The translations under genes and the position numbers were made by a program. This document shows, piece after piece, positions 53,525 through 63,478 of a stretch of 64,000 nt of DNA. How positions within the stretch are numbered: the first letter of the stretch is position 1; every line of letters starts with the position of its first letter. Where the stretch lies: the NCBI GenBank assembly GCA_030295235.1, contig AP026141.1, forward strand, positions 434,001-498,000, written 5' to 3'. Source of the stretch: Fistulifera solaris. Taxonomy: Eukaryota > Bacillariophyta > Bacillariophyceae > Naviculales > Stauroneidaceae. The notes beneath the pieces are model-generated. The model was not told where the DNA came from. It was given only the letters and a program-made list of their open reading frames with translations, and did no database searches.

Positions 53525-54935
53525 TCATTCCACGCGACACACGAGAGGATTGCTCGAAACAATCTGATAAATGGTAGAAGTAAGCACATGGTCCGATTCG
53601 CCATCGCTATCGGCAACTCGAGCGAGGGCTTCCACCCATTGCTGCGACAAGCTGGTTTCGGGAGCCAAATCCCAGTATTGCGCTCGATTGAGTCCTGTTG
53701 AGATACCAATTTGGCATAGCGCTGCAGCGCAAGTTGTGCAAACCTCGTTTTCGAGCAAGTGTTCGACAACGACTGGATCAAAATGAACTTTGGAAATGGA
53801 CAAATTTTTTGAAACAAGATCACGGACTGCATGAAAGAATGCCCGGAGTCCTGCCATCGATGAATCGCAAACATTTTCATCATCATTATAAATTAAAAAT
53901 GAGTATCGACTGTGTCGATGAGACTGAGCTCCCGGATGCAGGGATGGCCGGAAAGTGCTTTCAAAATGCGACACAGACGACCTCCATGTGAGATAGGATC
54001 AAAAGCCATGCGTGTCTTCGTCAGAATCAAGGATTTCAACGACTTGTTTTTCAAAAGTGCCGTTGATAGTCCGGAGACTTCCAGGGGTAACATAGAAGAT
54101 GTTAAATCAAGGCGTTGGACGGATTGATTTGAGTCTAATCCCGAGAGCAGTGACGAAGTATCCTTTTCGTCGTCTCCCATACTACGATGCTCGGCGGCAG
54201 CAAAGACACAAGCAGTAAGTGCCAGCTCCTTCAAAGATGTATTGCGACGAATCGCTTGAGCGCAATAGAGCGCACTACCGGCGCCCCATAGATTGAAATG
54301 ATGAGCGGATAGTCGCTGTAAACGGTCATTAGAAAGCACCGACAGTAAGGCCGACAAGGTCAAAATGGGCCGGCTAAAGTAAGCCGTCGTCGAAGATATG
54401 CTCAAACTTGTAAGATTAGGACAAGCAGAGATGGCTTGAACAAGTTGACTGTAGAAAAGCCAGGAGTCGGCTCTATTCTGCTGCACAAAGTAAATTTCCT
54501 CCAAATCGATCGCGACGATGTTGCATTGATGTTCTGCCGCCTTTTTAGTTTCTCAAAAGGTCTAACTTCTTTATGACCGCCATGGTCTTGCTCCAGTGAT
54601 AAGCCGACACCATGTAGATGCAATTTGTTGAGACTAGGGAAATGCTGGAACACATCGGCTAGCTCGGAAATTGCCAATGCATGTTTTCCCGTATGATCAA
54701 AGAAGCAAGAAAGGGAAAGGCTCGTCAAAGACGGAAAGGCAGTGTATACGCAGGAAAGAACTGGATTCCATGTTACTTTTGAAGCTTCAGGCTCTGTCTG
54801 GTCTTTCTTTTGAATCTCAATGCTGACGGAAGTAACTTGATCGCGGCATAAGGAAGTGTGGAGGAAGCCGCCTTCTTCCACCGAATCGGCCGTCTCGTAG
54901 ACCAAAGACAGATGATTTCCTTCCAGCTGCATCAT
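53525..54935 (-). CDS. Leucine-rich-repeat-like protein (two frame changes)
   Basis: Intracellular LRR-type protein. The most likely start is Met 54935 (MMQLEGNHLSLVYETAD); the longer frame to 54992 lacks ATG. Repeat-like segments with leucine spacing: FPSLTSLSLSCFFDHTGKHA, FPSLNKLHLHGVGLSLE, CPNLTSLSISSTTAYF, RLQRLSAHHFNLWGAGSAL, NTSLKELALTACVF, SVQRLDLTSSMLPLEV and KSLKSLILTKTRM. The C-terminal part (STIYQIVSSNPL) is short. The frame moves at T5 54542-54546 (one more base gives KLKKAAEHQCNIVAIDLEEI) and at A5 53895-53899 (one more base gives THFLIYNDDENV). The repeats resemble the RNI-like class. Function is unknown; no kinase, NB-ARC or membrane domain is present. Confidence 0.7.
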
Positions 54936-55465
54936 TCTAGACAGCCACTTCCTTTCTCTTGAGTCAAGTAGAAGGCAAGTAAAGCAAGGCAATCCGACGG
55001 AATATTTGATTTTTGATGGCTGTCGATGAAAGAAAAATGTCGGAACAAAAGAGGAAACAACGAGAAAGGCAACATTGCCCTGTCTTGTGTGACGTCACTG
55101 TATCGTCAAAAGTACAAACGCAGCAGTCGAGAATCACACGTCATCCTTTTCTCCACCACGGAGGCAAATTTCCGCAAGGACGTCATTGCGGCCGCGGTCA
55201 TTGGCGAAAGGGTGATGTCATCCGCTGGTTTTATCAGTCCCGTAAAACTCAGGACTCATGGATCCGTGAATGAAATCGTTCTGATTGAAGGGGGATCTTT
55301 TGGATGGACAACAGACGGCCGCATGTTTCGCCCACGAAAGGAAAAGCATTTTGAGACGAATAATAACAAGCGACAAAAGCATTCTCATCCTATCCAAGGT
55401 ACATAAGAGTCTAATCAGCTATCGGCACGGCTGTAAAGGAGATCATCTCTAGAAATCGAACAAAT
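54936..55465. other. Divergent upstream region
   Basis: Between the LRR-like gene (minus) and the signal-peptide protein gene (plus). Contains a TGACGTCA palindrome at about 55090-55097. A plus-strand frame of 126 codons (55026-55406) has no recognised domain and is not called. Confidence 0.45.
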
Positions 55466-55945
55466 ATGCGCACAACAATGCACTATTTTTGCTTCACAAT
55501 ACTCGTTGCACTCCTCGCCTGTTTCGGTGTTTCTCCCATTGACGGTTTTTCACTCGCTACAAAGACCATCAACTTACAAAGGCAACAATCACACGGCAAT
55601 GGCCCTATATATATTAAAGGAAATACACGAAAACGGACGTTCTTCCGCTCGTCGGCAGATGATACCGACGACTTGGCGAAATCAACCGAAACTCCCACCG
55701 AAGCATCGGAACCTACAAAAGTGCCCTCTCAAAAGTCCTGGGGTGTTACCAAAACCATTCTCTTGACTGTACCGCTCTTCTTTAAGTTTCTCGTGGTATT
55801 GGTGATCAAATTCATGACCGATTTGGTGGTATTTCCTCTCCTGTTTTCGTATCGAATGTGTCGTAGGGCGAAACGAAAAGTTCTCGGTGTGTTTAGTAAG
55901 ACAAAGAACGACACCAAACTACCCAACGGGGAAACGCGTCCATGA
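55466..55945 (+). CDS. Small signal-peptide protein with one or two membrane helices
   Basis: 159 residues, unrecognised. The Met at 55466 starts a clear signal peptide (HYFCFTILVALLACFGVS) ending PIDG|FSLAT, which could be a plastid site because Phe is at +1. The middle is polar and Thr/Ser-rich (SSADDTDDLAKSTETPTEAS), then comes a hydrophobic region (TILLTVPLFFKFLVVLVIKF, VVFPLLFSYRM) and a basic tail (CRRAKRKVLGVFSKTK). Possible plastid membrane protein; function unknown. No break seen. Confidence 0.6.
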   Translation: MRTTMHYFCFTILVALLACFGVSPIDGFSLATKTINLQRQQSHGNGPIYIKGNTRKRTFFRSSADDTDDLAKSTETPTEASEPTKVPSQKSWGVTKTILLTVPLFFKFLVVLVIKFMTDLVVFPLLFSYRMCRRAKRKVLGVFSKTKNDTKLPNGETRP

Positions 55946-56113
55946 AGTGGATATTTCTATGTTTGTAGGAACGTGTGAATAGTGTCCATGCCCGATGTGT
56001 AAACTAAAAAAGTCATAGACCCTGATTTTTGTGCATCTATTAGTATGATCAAAGTTTGCTGTGGTGTCTCTGCAGAGGCCGAAAGAAAGTATTGTTCTAG
56101 CTAAGCGTAAATG

Positions 56114-57306
56114 TCATTGAATTGGAAATTGCGAATGAAGCCACAGACTAATTCCAGCCAGCAAGCCACCCATCCACTGCTGTAAACTGACTCGTTTTTG
56201 TTCATGCTCCAGTTGATTCTGCAGTGCACCGGAAAGAACCATTCCTAATATTAGAGCAAAACCCTTTTCTACGGCACCCGCGTACTTTGTCACCAGTCCT
56301 ACCAAAATACCTCCCAGGGCGTTCGTCACGACGGGTATCCACGTCCAGAGCGACCAGCCCGTAGTCCAAGTGCTGGAGGATTCTTGGGGTCGTACAAAAG
56401 CAATTCACCCGCCAGCAATCCGATCGAAATGCAGGCCAATTCTACGGAAAACAGCAACGAGTCACGTGTCTGTAACGTGCGCTGTATCAGTGCACCGGCC
56501 AAACCAGAAATGGCGCTCGCGAGAAGAACAGGGATGACTCCCAGCAGATAGTATTCGCGCCGTTGTGCGTTCGTCATTCGGATTCGTTGAATCTCGTCCT
56601 CATTTTCGTGTGTTTGATTTGATGATACGAACCATTTTGTTAGATCCACTTCCATAACAAAGACTGCCAGAAAGAGCAGAGCCAAGGCCCCCATTTGTAC
56701 TTTCGATTGCGACTGTCCTAGTAGTAAGAAACAAAAGATTGCCGCCGACAAGGTCTTGCTCTGATTCAAAACATTGAATGTAATTGGCGAAAGATGTTGA
56801 TACGCCGTCAGACTGAATCGATTTTGTAAAATATAGAGCACTGCCGGAATTCCGACCGTCGTGAAACACACGCGATAGTTCCAACCCCGGGTCGCACCCT
56901 GCCAATTTCCCGTCAAGAGCAAGAGCGATGTCGCCGTCACGAGACGCACTAGCTCTTGTGCCAAGACGTATGTGCTCTTGACAATGGTTTTAGGAGCAAA
57001 TTTCTGTGTCAAAATGGGCTGGGATGCAAATTGCAGGGCCAATAAAAACATGTAGAGATATCCGACTGTCGATGTCGTTGTCGACGTCCAAGCGGAAGCG
57101 ATGCTGGCGGAGTGAGTCGTCTTGCTAAGACGGTCTCGTCTTCTTATGTGTAGCGCATTATGCGTCTGCTGTAATGGTGTTGATATAAACTTTTGAAGTC
57201 GAATAGTATGTCGGCAGGGTGACGAGAATGAGTAAGCAGGGAATGTACTGACGACAACCGCAAGAACAGCTATTCGAAGTAGCCATCCTTTGTGAGTAGT
57301 GCTCAT
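56114..57306 (-). CDS. Nucleotide-sugar transporter, possibly plastid-targeted (frame change in a C4 run)
   Basis: Drug/metabolite-superfamily carrier, nucleotide-sugar transporter branch (UDP-galactose/CMP-sialate type). The start at 57306 gives a signal-like N-terminus ending FPAYS|FSSPCR, which may be an ASAFAP-like plastid site; most nucleotide-sugar carriers sit in the Golgi without such a presequence. Motifs: YLYMFLLALQFASQPILTQK, NVLNQSKTLSAAIFCFLLLG (the NQ-K-(x)-TA-type motif), QMGALALLFLAVFVMEV, ISGLAGALIQRTL and, after the frame change, WIPVVTNALGGILVGLVTKY with GFALILGMVLSGALQNQ. About 400 residues, about ten helices. The frame changes at the plus-strand G4 run 56386-56389; with one more base it reads PQESSSTWTTGWSLWTW. 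Confidence 0.78.
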
Positions 57307-57672
57307 GGGTTTCCGACAAAGTGTCTTTTCAAGAGATAAGTTCTATTAATTGTTGGTTTCAATGATCCATTGATTTTTAGGCAACCTCGCGTCCGGCCGA
57401 TCGAAATGAGTGAAGTATAGAAAAATGTGTGGTGTCAAAAAACGTCATGAGTTTCTTGACAACAACATAAAGCTCTACAGTACCAAGACCACGTATTTAC
57501 CTACTTTCAACTATAGTGTATAGTCTCGTACCGGTACTATCCTTTCTGCCCCGCAAAAGATGTTTCGTTGCGAAGCAGTTAATAGGTTCACAATGGCGGA
57601 TCTTGTCCTATTGATAGATGTTTTTACCTTCTACATTAAAAGGATTTTTGCTTACTTTACTGAAAAGGAAAA
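57307..57672. other. Divergent intergenic region
   Basis: Between the nucleotide-sugar transporter gene (minus) and the dioxygenase gene (plus). The plus-strand frame beginning at 57560 has no support. No motif is assigned. Confidence 0.45.
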
Positions 57673-58554
57673 ATGTCGAAGGCCACAGTTGCTGTTCCAG
57701 CCAAGGAAGCGGCGAATCAACATCCGCAGATCACAATCGATCAGGAAGCGCCGCCGAGCGAGGAGGCGACTACTGTGACAATATCACCCGATCACGCGTC
57801 TCATCGACCCGACAAACGACTCCGTCGTACACCTCGCAATACACAATGTATACGATTTCCCCGAAAACGTCTCTATGTTACCGTCGTCTCAATGAACTCT
57901 TCTTTTCGGCAACACCCGACACGGCTCTTAGCTCGTACAAGAAACCCTGGAGAAAGGTTCACGCAGAACCGAATATTTATGTTCTCGAAAACTTTTTGAC
58001 GACCAAAGAAATTAGCCATTTGATGGATTTTGTCGCCACAAAACGGTTTCAGCGATCCTTTGTGGATGGAGAAAACAACACTTCCAGTATCGATCGATGG
58101 CATCGTACGAGTACATTCTTGTCTTTCGCGAAGCAACACGACAAGACGATTGCTACCATCGAACAGCGTGCTGCGGATCTATTAGGAATACAACCGCGGG
58201 CGCTTGAAGCACTCCAACTTGTTCGCTACGAACAAGGACAGTTCTTTGGAATTCATCATGATCTTGGAATCTACGATGAAGAAGAAGATACCGTCGAACT
58301 ACCCCCAAAACGACATGGAGTCCGCGGCGTTTAGTCACACTTTTTGCTATCTGAATGACTGTTCCGAAGGGGGTGCTACCTATTTCCCGAAAGCGCAGTT
58401 GCGGGTTCAACCGGTAGCAGGAAGTGCGGTCTTGTTTTCGAATGTGCTGTCAGATGGTATGCCCGATGTTCGGACACTGCATGCGGGAGAACCGCCTACT
58501 TCGACTCAGTGTGTCAAGTATGGACTAAACATTTGGTTTTGTGAGGAATTCTGA
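57673..58554 (+). CDS. Prolyl 4-hydroxylase-like 2-oxoglutarate/Fe(II) dioxygenase (two frame changes)
   Basis: Iron- and 2-oxoglutarate-dependent oxygenase of the prolyl-4-hydroxylase alpha family. The start is probably 57673 (MSKATVAVPAKEAANQH), with a polar N-terminal region. The core is NIYVLENFLTTKEISHLMDF, RWHRTSTFLSFAKQ, ADLLGIQPRALEALQLVRYE, then the iron ligands: HHDLGIYDEEED (His and Asp) and the distal TLHAGEPP (His), with CYLNDCSEGGATYFPKAQLR and VKYGLNIWF (the basic residue for 2-oxoglutarate). The frame changes at C4 57859-57862 (one more base gives CIRFPPKTSLCYRRL) and near GG 58326-58327, where one base fewer gives VRAFSHTFCYLND. No signal peptide is evident. The protein substrate is unknown. 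Confidence 0.78.
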
Positions 58555-59144
58555 GGCTTGGATCAAGGCGATCCAAGATGAATCGATTTTATTGTTTTGG
58601 TGATGATTCACTTGTCACTTGTCCGTTGAACCTTAAGCCCCTCTGGCTTGGTAAAGACGGATACTATAAACCGTCTGACATACACAGTCAGACACCTTCG
58701 ATTACGGGTCCCATTGTTTGCCGCGTGATGCGATGAAGCGTTATGAGGGTTCGTCTGGGATACGAGAACTTGCCGCCCGACTCGTTTCGAACGAAATTGC
58801 ACAAAAAGGGACTTCGGAAGGTCACTTTCCGAGTCCCGTTGGGGAAAACTTTGTAGATGGAAGAACCGGACTTTGATTATTGGGGCAAATGTCGAGTCAA
58901 AGTACAAAAATCCGAAAAGGTGAACATCGACCATGGCACTCGCCATCATCATGTCCGCTTGGACTAACTCGGATAATTGGGTTGCACCGGATTTCAATAG
59001 TGAAGCAAATCCGCGTTCGAACGTAAAACGCCGGGGTCGGAGACTCCAAGCGAAGCAAAATGTTTGTTGAATTAAATTTGGTCATAAAAAGCAACATCCG
59101 CTGCGGTGAACACGAAACTAGTTTGAGCCTTGTCGACGTTCAAC
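58555..59144. other. Intergenic region
   Basis: Between the dioxygenase gene and the GH1 gene. A minus-strand open frame of about 130 codons (58608-58997) starts with TTG and has no recognised domain, so it is not called. The rest holds the promoter of the GH1 gene. Confidence 0.45.
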
Positions 59145-60522
59145 ATGAGACGATTTCCAGCTAATTTCAGATGGGGAACAGCCACTGCGGCTTATCAAAT
59201 TGAAGGCGCGACTCGTATCGATGGTCGTGGACCGAGCATTTGGGATGCCTTTTCTCAAATTCCCGGTAAAATTCATGGGGGGCACACAGGAGACATCGCG
59301 TGCGATCATTATCGCCGCTTCAAGGAGGACGTTGGTCTTCTTAAATCAATGGGTGTCAAGTGCTACCGATTCTCTATTGCCTGGCCTCGCATTTTGCCCC
59401 AAGGACGAGGGGATGTCAACGAGAAAGGAGTGGCATTTTACAATGAACTCATTGATTGTCTCATTGAGAATGACATTGAGCCTTGGGTTACTATCTACCA
59501 TTGGGACTTGCCCCTCGCGTTGCAGATTGAGATGGATGGGCTATTGAATCCTGACATTGCCAAATGCTTTGCAGATTATGCTCGCGTTTGCTTTGAACGT
59601 TTTGGAGATCGTGTTCGTCACTGGATTACCTTGAACGAACCGTGGTGCAGTGCCGTGTTGGGACATGGCAACGGGTATTTCGCTCCCGGTCGCGTGTCTG
59701 AGACAGAACCGTTCCTTGCTGCTCACAATCTTCTGCGCGCCCATGCTTACATAGTTGACGTCTATCGCCGCGAGTTTCAAGAAAGTCAACGAGGTGTGAT
59801 CGGCATCACAAACAATTCTGATTGGCATGAGCCCCTCACAGACTCTGCGGAAGACCGCAGATCGTGCTTTGGAGTTTTCTCTTGGATGGTTTGCAGATCC
59901 AGTCTACTTTGGTGACTATCCGTCGAGTATGCGCGACCGGCTTGGGTCTACTCTACCGCAGTTCAGCGAAGAAGACCAAAAACTTTTGAAAGGATCGTCT
60001 GATTTTTTCGGTCTCAATCACTATAACACTAACATGTCTGCGGCGGAGAGAAGCATCGATTCTATGTTGCAAGACTTGTACAATAATGAGGGCGATCATG
60101 TCGATCTGTTGCGCGATCCTTCGTGGAAACAAACTGATATGGGCTGGAATATTGTGCCGTGGGGAATCCGAAAATTGCTCGAATGGATCGACAGACGTTA
60201 TGACCATCCGCCCATCTACATTACAGAAAATGGCTGCGCTTTGCCTGGAGAAGATGTTCGTGAAGTGGCTTTAAACGACGTTGGTAGACTGGAATTTTTC
60301 AAAGGGTACCTTGGTGCCTGCCACGAGGCTATTGAGAACGGAGTCGATTTGCGTGGATATATGTGCTGGAGCATGATGGATAATTTGGAATGGTCGCATG
60401 GCTACAGTAAGCGCTTTGGCCTGACGTGGGTAGATTTTAAAACTGGTGAACGTCATCCTAAAGCGTCTTTTCGGTGGTACTCAACCGTCTGCGCGGAAAA
60501 CGCAATGCGCCCAGTTGAGTGA
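59145..60522 (+). CDS. GH1 family beta-glycosidase (one-base frame change near 59855)
   Basis: Retaining beta-glycosidase (beta-glucosidase-like) of glycoside hydrolase family 1. The start is Met 59145 (MRRFPANFRWGTATAAYQ); the TTG-initiated longer frame is not needed. About 458 residues, the normal length. The acid/base is in WITLNEPWCSAVLGHGNGYF and the nucleophile in PPIYITENGCALPGE; other hallmarks are YQIEGATRIDGRGPSIWDAF, YHWDLPLALQ, FGLNHYNT and GYMCWSMMDNLEWSHGYSKR. The frame moves near CC 59855-59856; one base fewer joins SAED to ADRALEFSLGWFADP. No signal peptide, so probably cytosolic. A likely role is turnover of glucosides or storage-glucan oligosaccharides, but specificity cannot be read here. 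Confidence 0.87.
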
Positions 60523-60812
60523 GCCTTTGAAGCTGAACATTAACTAACCACGCATAGAGGAATATGCAGATTAAAAAGATGAGAAACTTTGACTTTACGT
60601 AGAATGTTAGCGTTTAACTAGCAGCAATTCAGCGAATACGCTTCGACTTAATCAACAATTTGTTTTCCCGACTCTGAGTGCTTGCGTGAAACTATAGACT
60701 CATCTATTCTTACTCCGCATTTTGCGGTTGAACCGTTGCAGACAAAGTACATGTCGGTTTATCGGCAGCGAGAAATTACAGAGGTAACTGCTTCTCGGGG
60801 CTATTAATTCAC

Positions 60813-62807
60813 TTACTTTTTGAGAATCAAAGCCCTGTACTCCTTAATAGCTCGTCCCCATATTTCATAGCCTTTCTTGTTCGGATGAACGCCATCCGCG
60901 TACAAATCGGCCTTCACCGTCCCGTCCGAGTTCAGGAACAAGTTTGTTGCTTCAAAGAATGCGACGGCAGTTCCCGTCGACTCAGCAAAGCATTTGAGCT
61001 TTGCATTGATAAGAGGAATAACATCAAAGCCTGTATCCATGCGAGGAAGGATTGAATTGATGACAATTCTTGCTTTTGGTTGTCGGCTCAAAATTTCTTT
61101 TACTATAATGATGTTTGCCGCAACGATGGTATTAGGATTGCAGTCGTCGGTAATATCATTCGTCCCGATCAGTATCCATACAACTGAAACGTCGAGTTCG
61201 GAAGGGAGTTCCCCGTTTTGAATTCGATGTAGTAGATATGATGATTTGTCTGCTGCAATGCCCATTACTAGCGTGGATTCGATAGAAAATAGTTCGGCAA
61301 ATACGTCCGGTATATCCCTGTAGCGGAGCGATGGAGAACCCAGAACTGTTCCGAGCCACAGTTCTGTTATCGAATCCCCCATGAGCATAAGCTCCACCGT
61401 CGCATTGTTTGCTAGAAACGGAATCAGCTGGTCTTTATTGCGCTGGAATGTTTTAATCCATCGTGCATGCATTCTCGGGTCATCATTTGTCATGGGTAAA
61501 TAAGGATCTAGACACAGACACGAATCTTTCTGCCGGCAACGGTTTGTCGGCGCGGTCGAAACTTCATTCACCAACGCGTCGAAATAGCTGGCCTCTCCAC
61601 AAGTAGGTTGAGATGTAATATTCTCATCACCCGACATTTCTAGTTGAATCTCTTTGACTCGCTGAACGATCGCGTCGCCCCATATTTGGTAGCCCTCACT
61701 CGATAGGTGAATCGGATCTTGGTATAACGTAGCGTTACGATAGTCGGGACTGTGGTGCGCCACAAACAGACGGGTGGCGTCAAAAAATTCGAGGGCGCTG
61801 GATGCAAGCATTTCTGAGTAACATTCGAGATGCTTGTTCACTCGTAGTGCCTCTTGCCAATTTCGATCCTTTATGAGATGCGTATCACTGGCGTTTCGAC
61901 CGCTGCGAGGCAACAATGAATTCAGCACCACTTTTGTTCTGCTGGAGTCAACGGCGTTCAAAACAAATTCCGCGACTGCAATGTTCCCTGCCACCACAGC
62001 GTCGACATTACAATGATCACCACCCAAGTCGTTGGTCCCAATATTAATCCAGATAACTTTTGCCGTCGTCACCAGTTCACCCACTTTCATTCGGTACAAG
62101 AGATGCGGAATGCGGTCCCCGGCTATCCCTAACGCCAGACCACGCAGCGTCCCTTCTTGAAAATAGTGCCGATACACCGGAGGAACTCCATCGAACTCGC
62201 TATTTGGTCCACCCAAATCCGTTCCCAGCCAGTGTTCGGTCAAACTATCACCGAGCAAGAGAACGTCTAAGGCTTGTGAACTATTATAGCGTTGAGCCAT
62301 GTCCACGTTGCGCTGGAACGCCTTGTTCCATTTTTTGTAATATCGATAATCGTCCTCCTGTGGTCGAGAAATGGTCGGATTCTGGCAAAGACACTTTCGT
62401 TCTCGACCAATATCATCACACAAATCCATATTATCCAGTTTCTGGCGCAATTCTTGATAATACTGAAGACTGGGACAAGATCGAATCACTTCCGGGAGCG
62501 TAGGACCGACATAGATTGGATCCACAAAGGTAATAGGTGCGGGAAACGCCGTCGGTGCTTGAGAACGCTCTTCTGATTTGTCCACAGAAGACTCTTCCGT
62601 CGGCGAATCCTTCCGTTCCTCAAGAACTACATCTGATATGTTGTTATCTGGCAAATAGTAGATAATAATACCCGTGACGATGAAGAGAAAGAGGGAAAGG
62701 AGCGTATAAATCAGCGTGCTTCTCGACGAACGATCGCCTTTCGGTCCGGTCGAAAGCGTTTCCTCATCTTCCCTTACTGGAAGACTTTCATAGGCTCCTT
62801 TTGTCAT
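60813..62807 (-). CDS. Type II membrane protein with two tandem SGNH/GDSL hydrolase domains
   Basis: Predicted esterase or acetylhydrolase of the SGNH (GDSL) superfamily, PAF-AH beta/gamma-like branch. 664 residues, single exon, start Met 62807. A basic N-tail precedes a signal anchor (STLIYTLLSLFLFIVTGIII), then a Pro/Glu stalk and two domains of about 250 residues. Domain 1: GDSLTEHWLG (Ser), LALGIAGDRIPHLL (Gly), WINIGTNDLGGD (Asn) and DPIHLSSEGYQIWG (Asp/His). Domain 2: GDSITELWLG, VMGIAADKSSYLL, WILIGTNDITDD and DGVHPNKKGYEIWG. Each domain keeps all four catalytic blocks. The duplication is ancient. Cys pairs (CLC, CGEAS, CRQKDSCLC) suggest a lumenal or extracellular face. The substrate is unknown. 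Confidence 0.85.
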   Translation of the reverse strand: MTKGAYESLPVREDEETLSTGPKGDRSSRSTLIYTLLSLFLFIVTGIIIYYLPDNNISDVVLEERKDSPTEESSVDKSEERSQAPTAFPAPITFVDPIYVGPTLPEVIRSCPSLQYYQELRQKLDNMDLCDDIGRERKCLCQNPTISRPQEDDYRYYKKWNKAFQRNVDMAQRYNSSQALDVLLLGDSLTEHWLGTDLGGPNSEFDGVPPVYRHYFQEGTLRGLALGIAGDRIPHLLYRMKVGELVTTAKVIWINIGTNDLGGDHCNVDAVVAGNIAVAEFVLNAVDSSRTKVVLNSLLPRSGRNASDTHLIKDRNWQEALRVNKHLECYSEMLASSALEFFDATRLFVAHHSPDYRNATLYQDPIHLSSEGYQIWGDAIVQRVKEIQLEMSGDENITSQPTCGEASYFDALVNEVSTAPTNRCRQKDSCLCLDPYLPMTNDDPRMHARWIKTFQRNKDQLIPFLANNATVELMLMGDSITELWLGTVLGSPSLRYRDIPDVFAELFSIESTLVMGIAADKSSYLLHRIQNGELPSELDVSVVWILIGTNDITDDCNPNTIVAANIIIVKEILSRQPKARIVINSILPRMDTGFDVIPLINAKLKCFAESTGTAVAFFEATNLFLNSDGTVKADLYADGVHPNKKGYEIWGRAIKEYRALILKK

Positions 62808-63478
62808 ATTCTTATCGACAAATAAGAAGTTGAGTATAGCATGTTACAAAAGATTGTCTCAATGATGAAACGGTCATTTTTCTGCTCTGCTTATTATCGT
62901 TGCACTCGGCGGTGCAGAAAATGTTTTTGCGCGCGGCTTTTTTGTGTCCGCTCGCCAGGCCGATTTTGGCGACCTTGTACTCTCAAGCACCATACTACTA
63001 TTTCCGTGATCCAATGCATGCGTGATTCAATGAAGTCGCTAAAGATACTATGGAGAGTATTGCAATTAATACTTACTCCGGGTATCGGTTTATGAAGCGT
63101 AGCTTCATGACTGCAACTTGCGTTTCATTTTTGCGCAGCTAGGTCGAACGGTTTTACACCTCTACAAAGCAACGATGTCAAGTTAAACAGTGTTTGTCAC
63201 CTGAAATGTCGATGTCTGCGTTCGTTTCGAGCTCGACCATGCAATCCCTCATTTAGCTCCACGCATGTTCGATTTGTTTCCCTCCTGCTACTTTGACAGT
63301 GAAGATAGTGCTCATGATGTCGTAACCAAATCTATTTGTCGTAGCAGGTATCTTCACGATCTTCATACCTATCTTGTGCGAGACCCACCTAATTGGCGAT
63401 CTTACAGTGATATAATTGTGGCCAGCTGAAAGCACGCAAAACTGCGAGATCAGCCGCTAAACTTTCAGCAGTTCGATT
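62808..63478. other. Intergenic region between two SGNH genes
   Basis: Nothing else recognised in about 670 bp. Short open frames on both strands (62841-63095 plus; 63253-63435 minus) have no domain support. Holds the promoter of the two-domain gene and the 3' flank of the next. Confidence 0.45.

Noticed and set aside
55026-55406. 126-codon plus-strand frame upstream of the signal-peptide protein
   Set aside because: Basic, no domain, lies in a divergent promoter; left uncalled for lack of support.
58608-58997. 129-codon minus-strand frame between the dioxygenase and GH1 genes
   Set aside because: Starts with TTG, no domain, composition like non-coding DNA.
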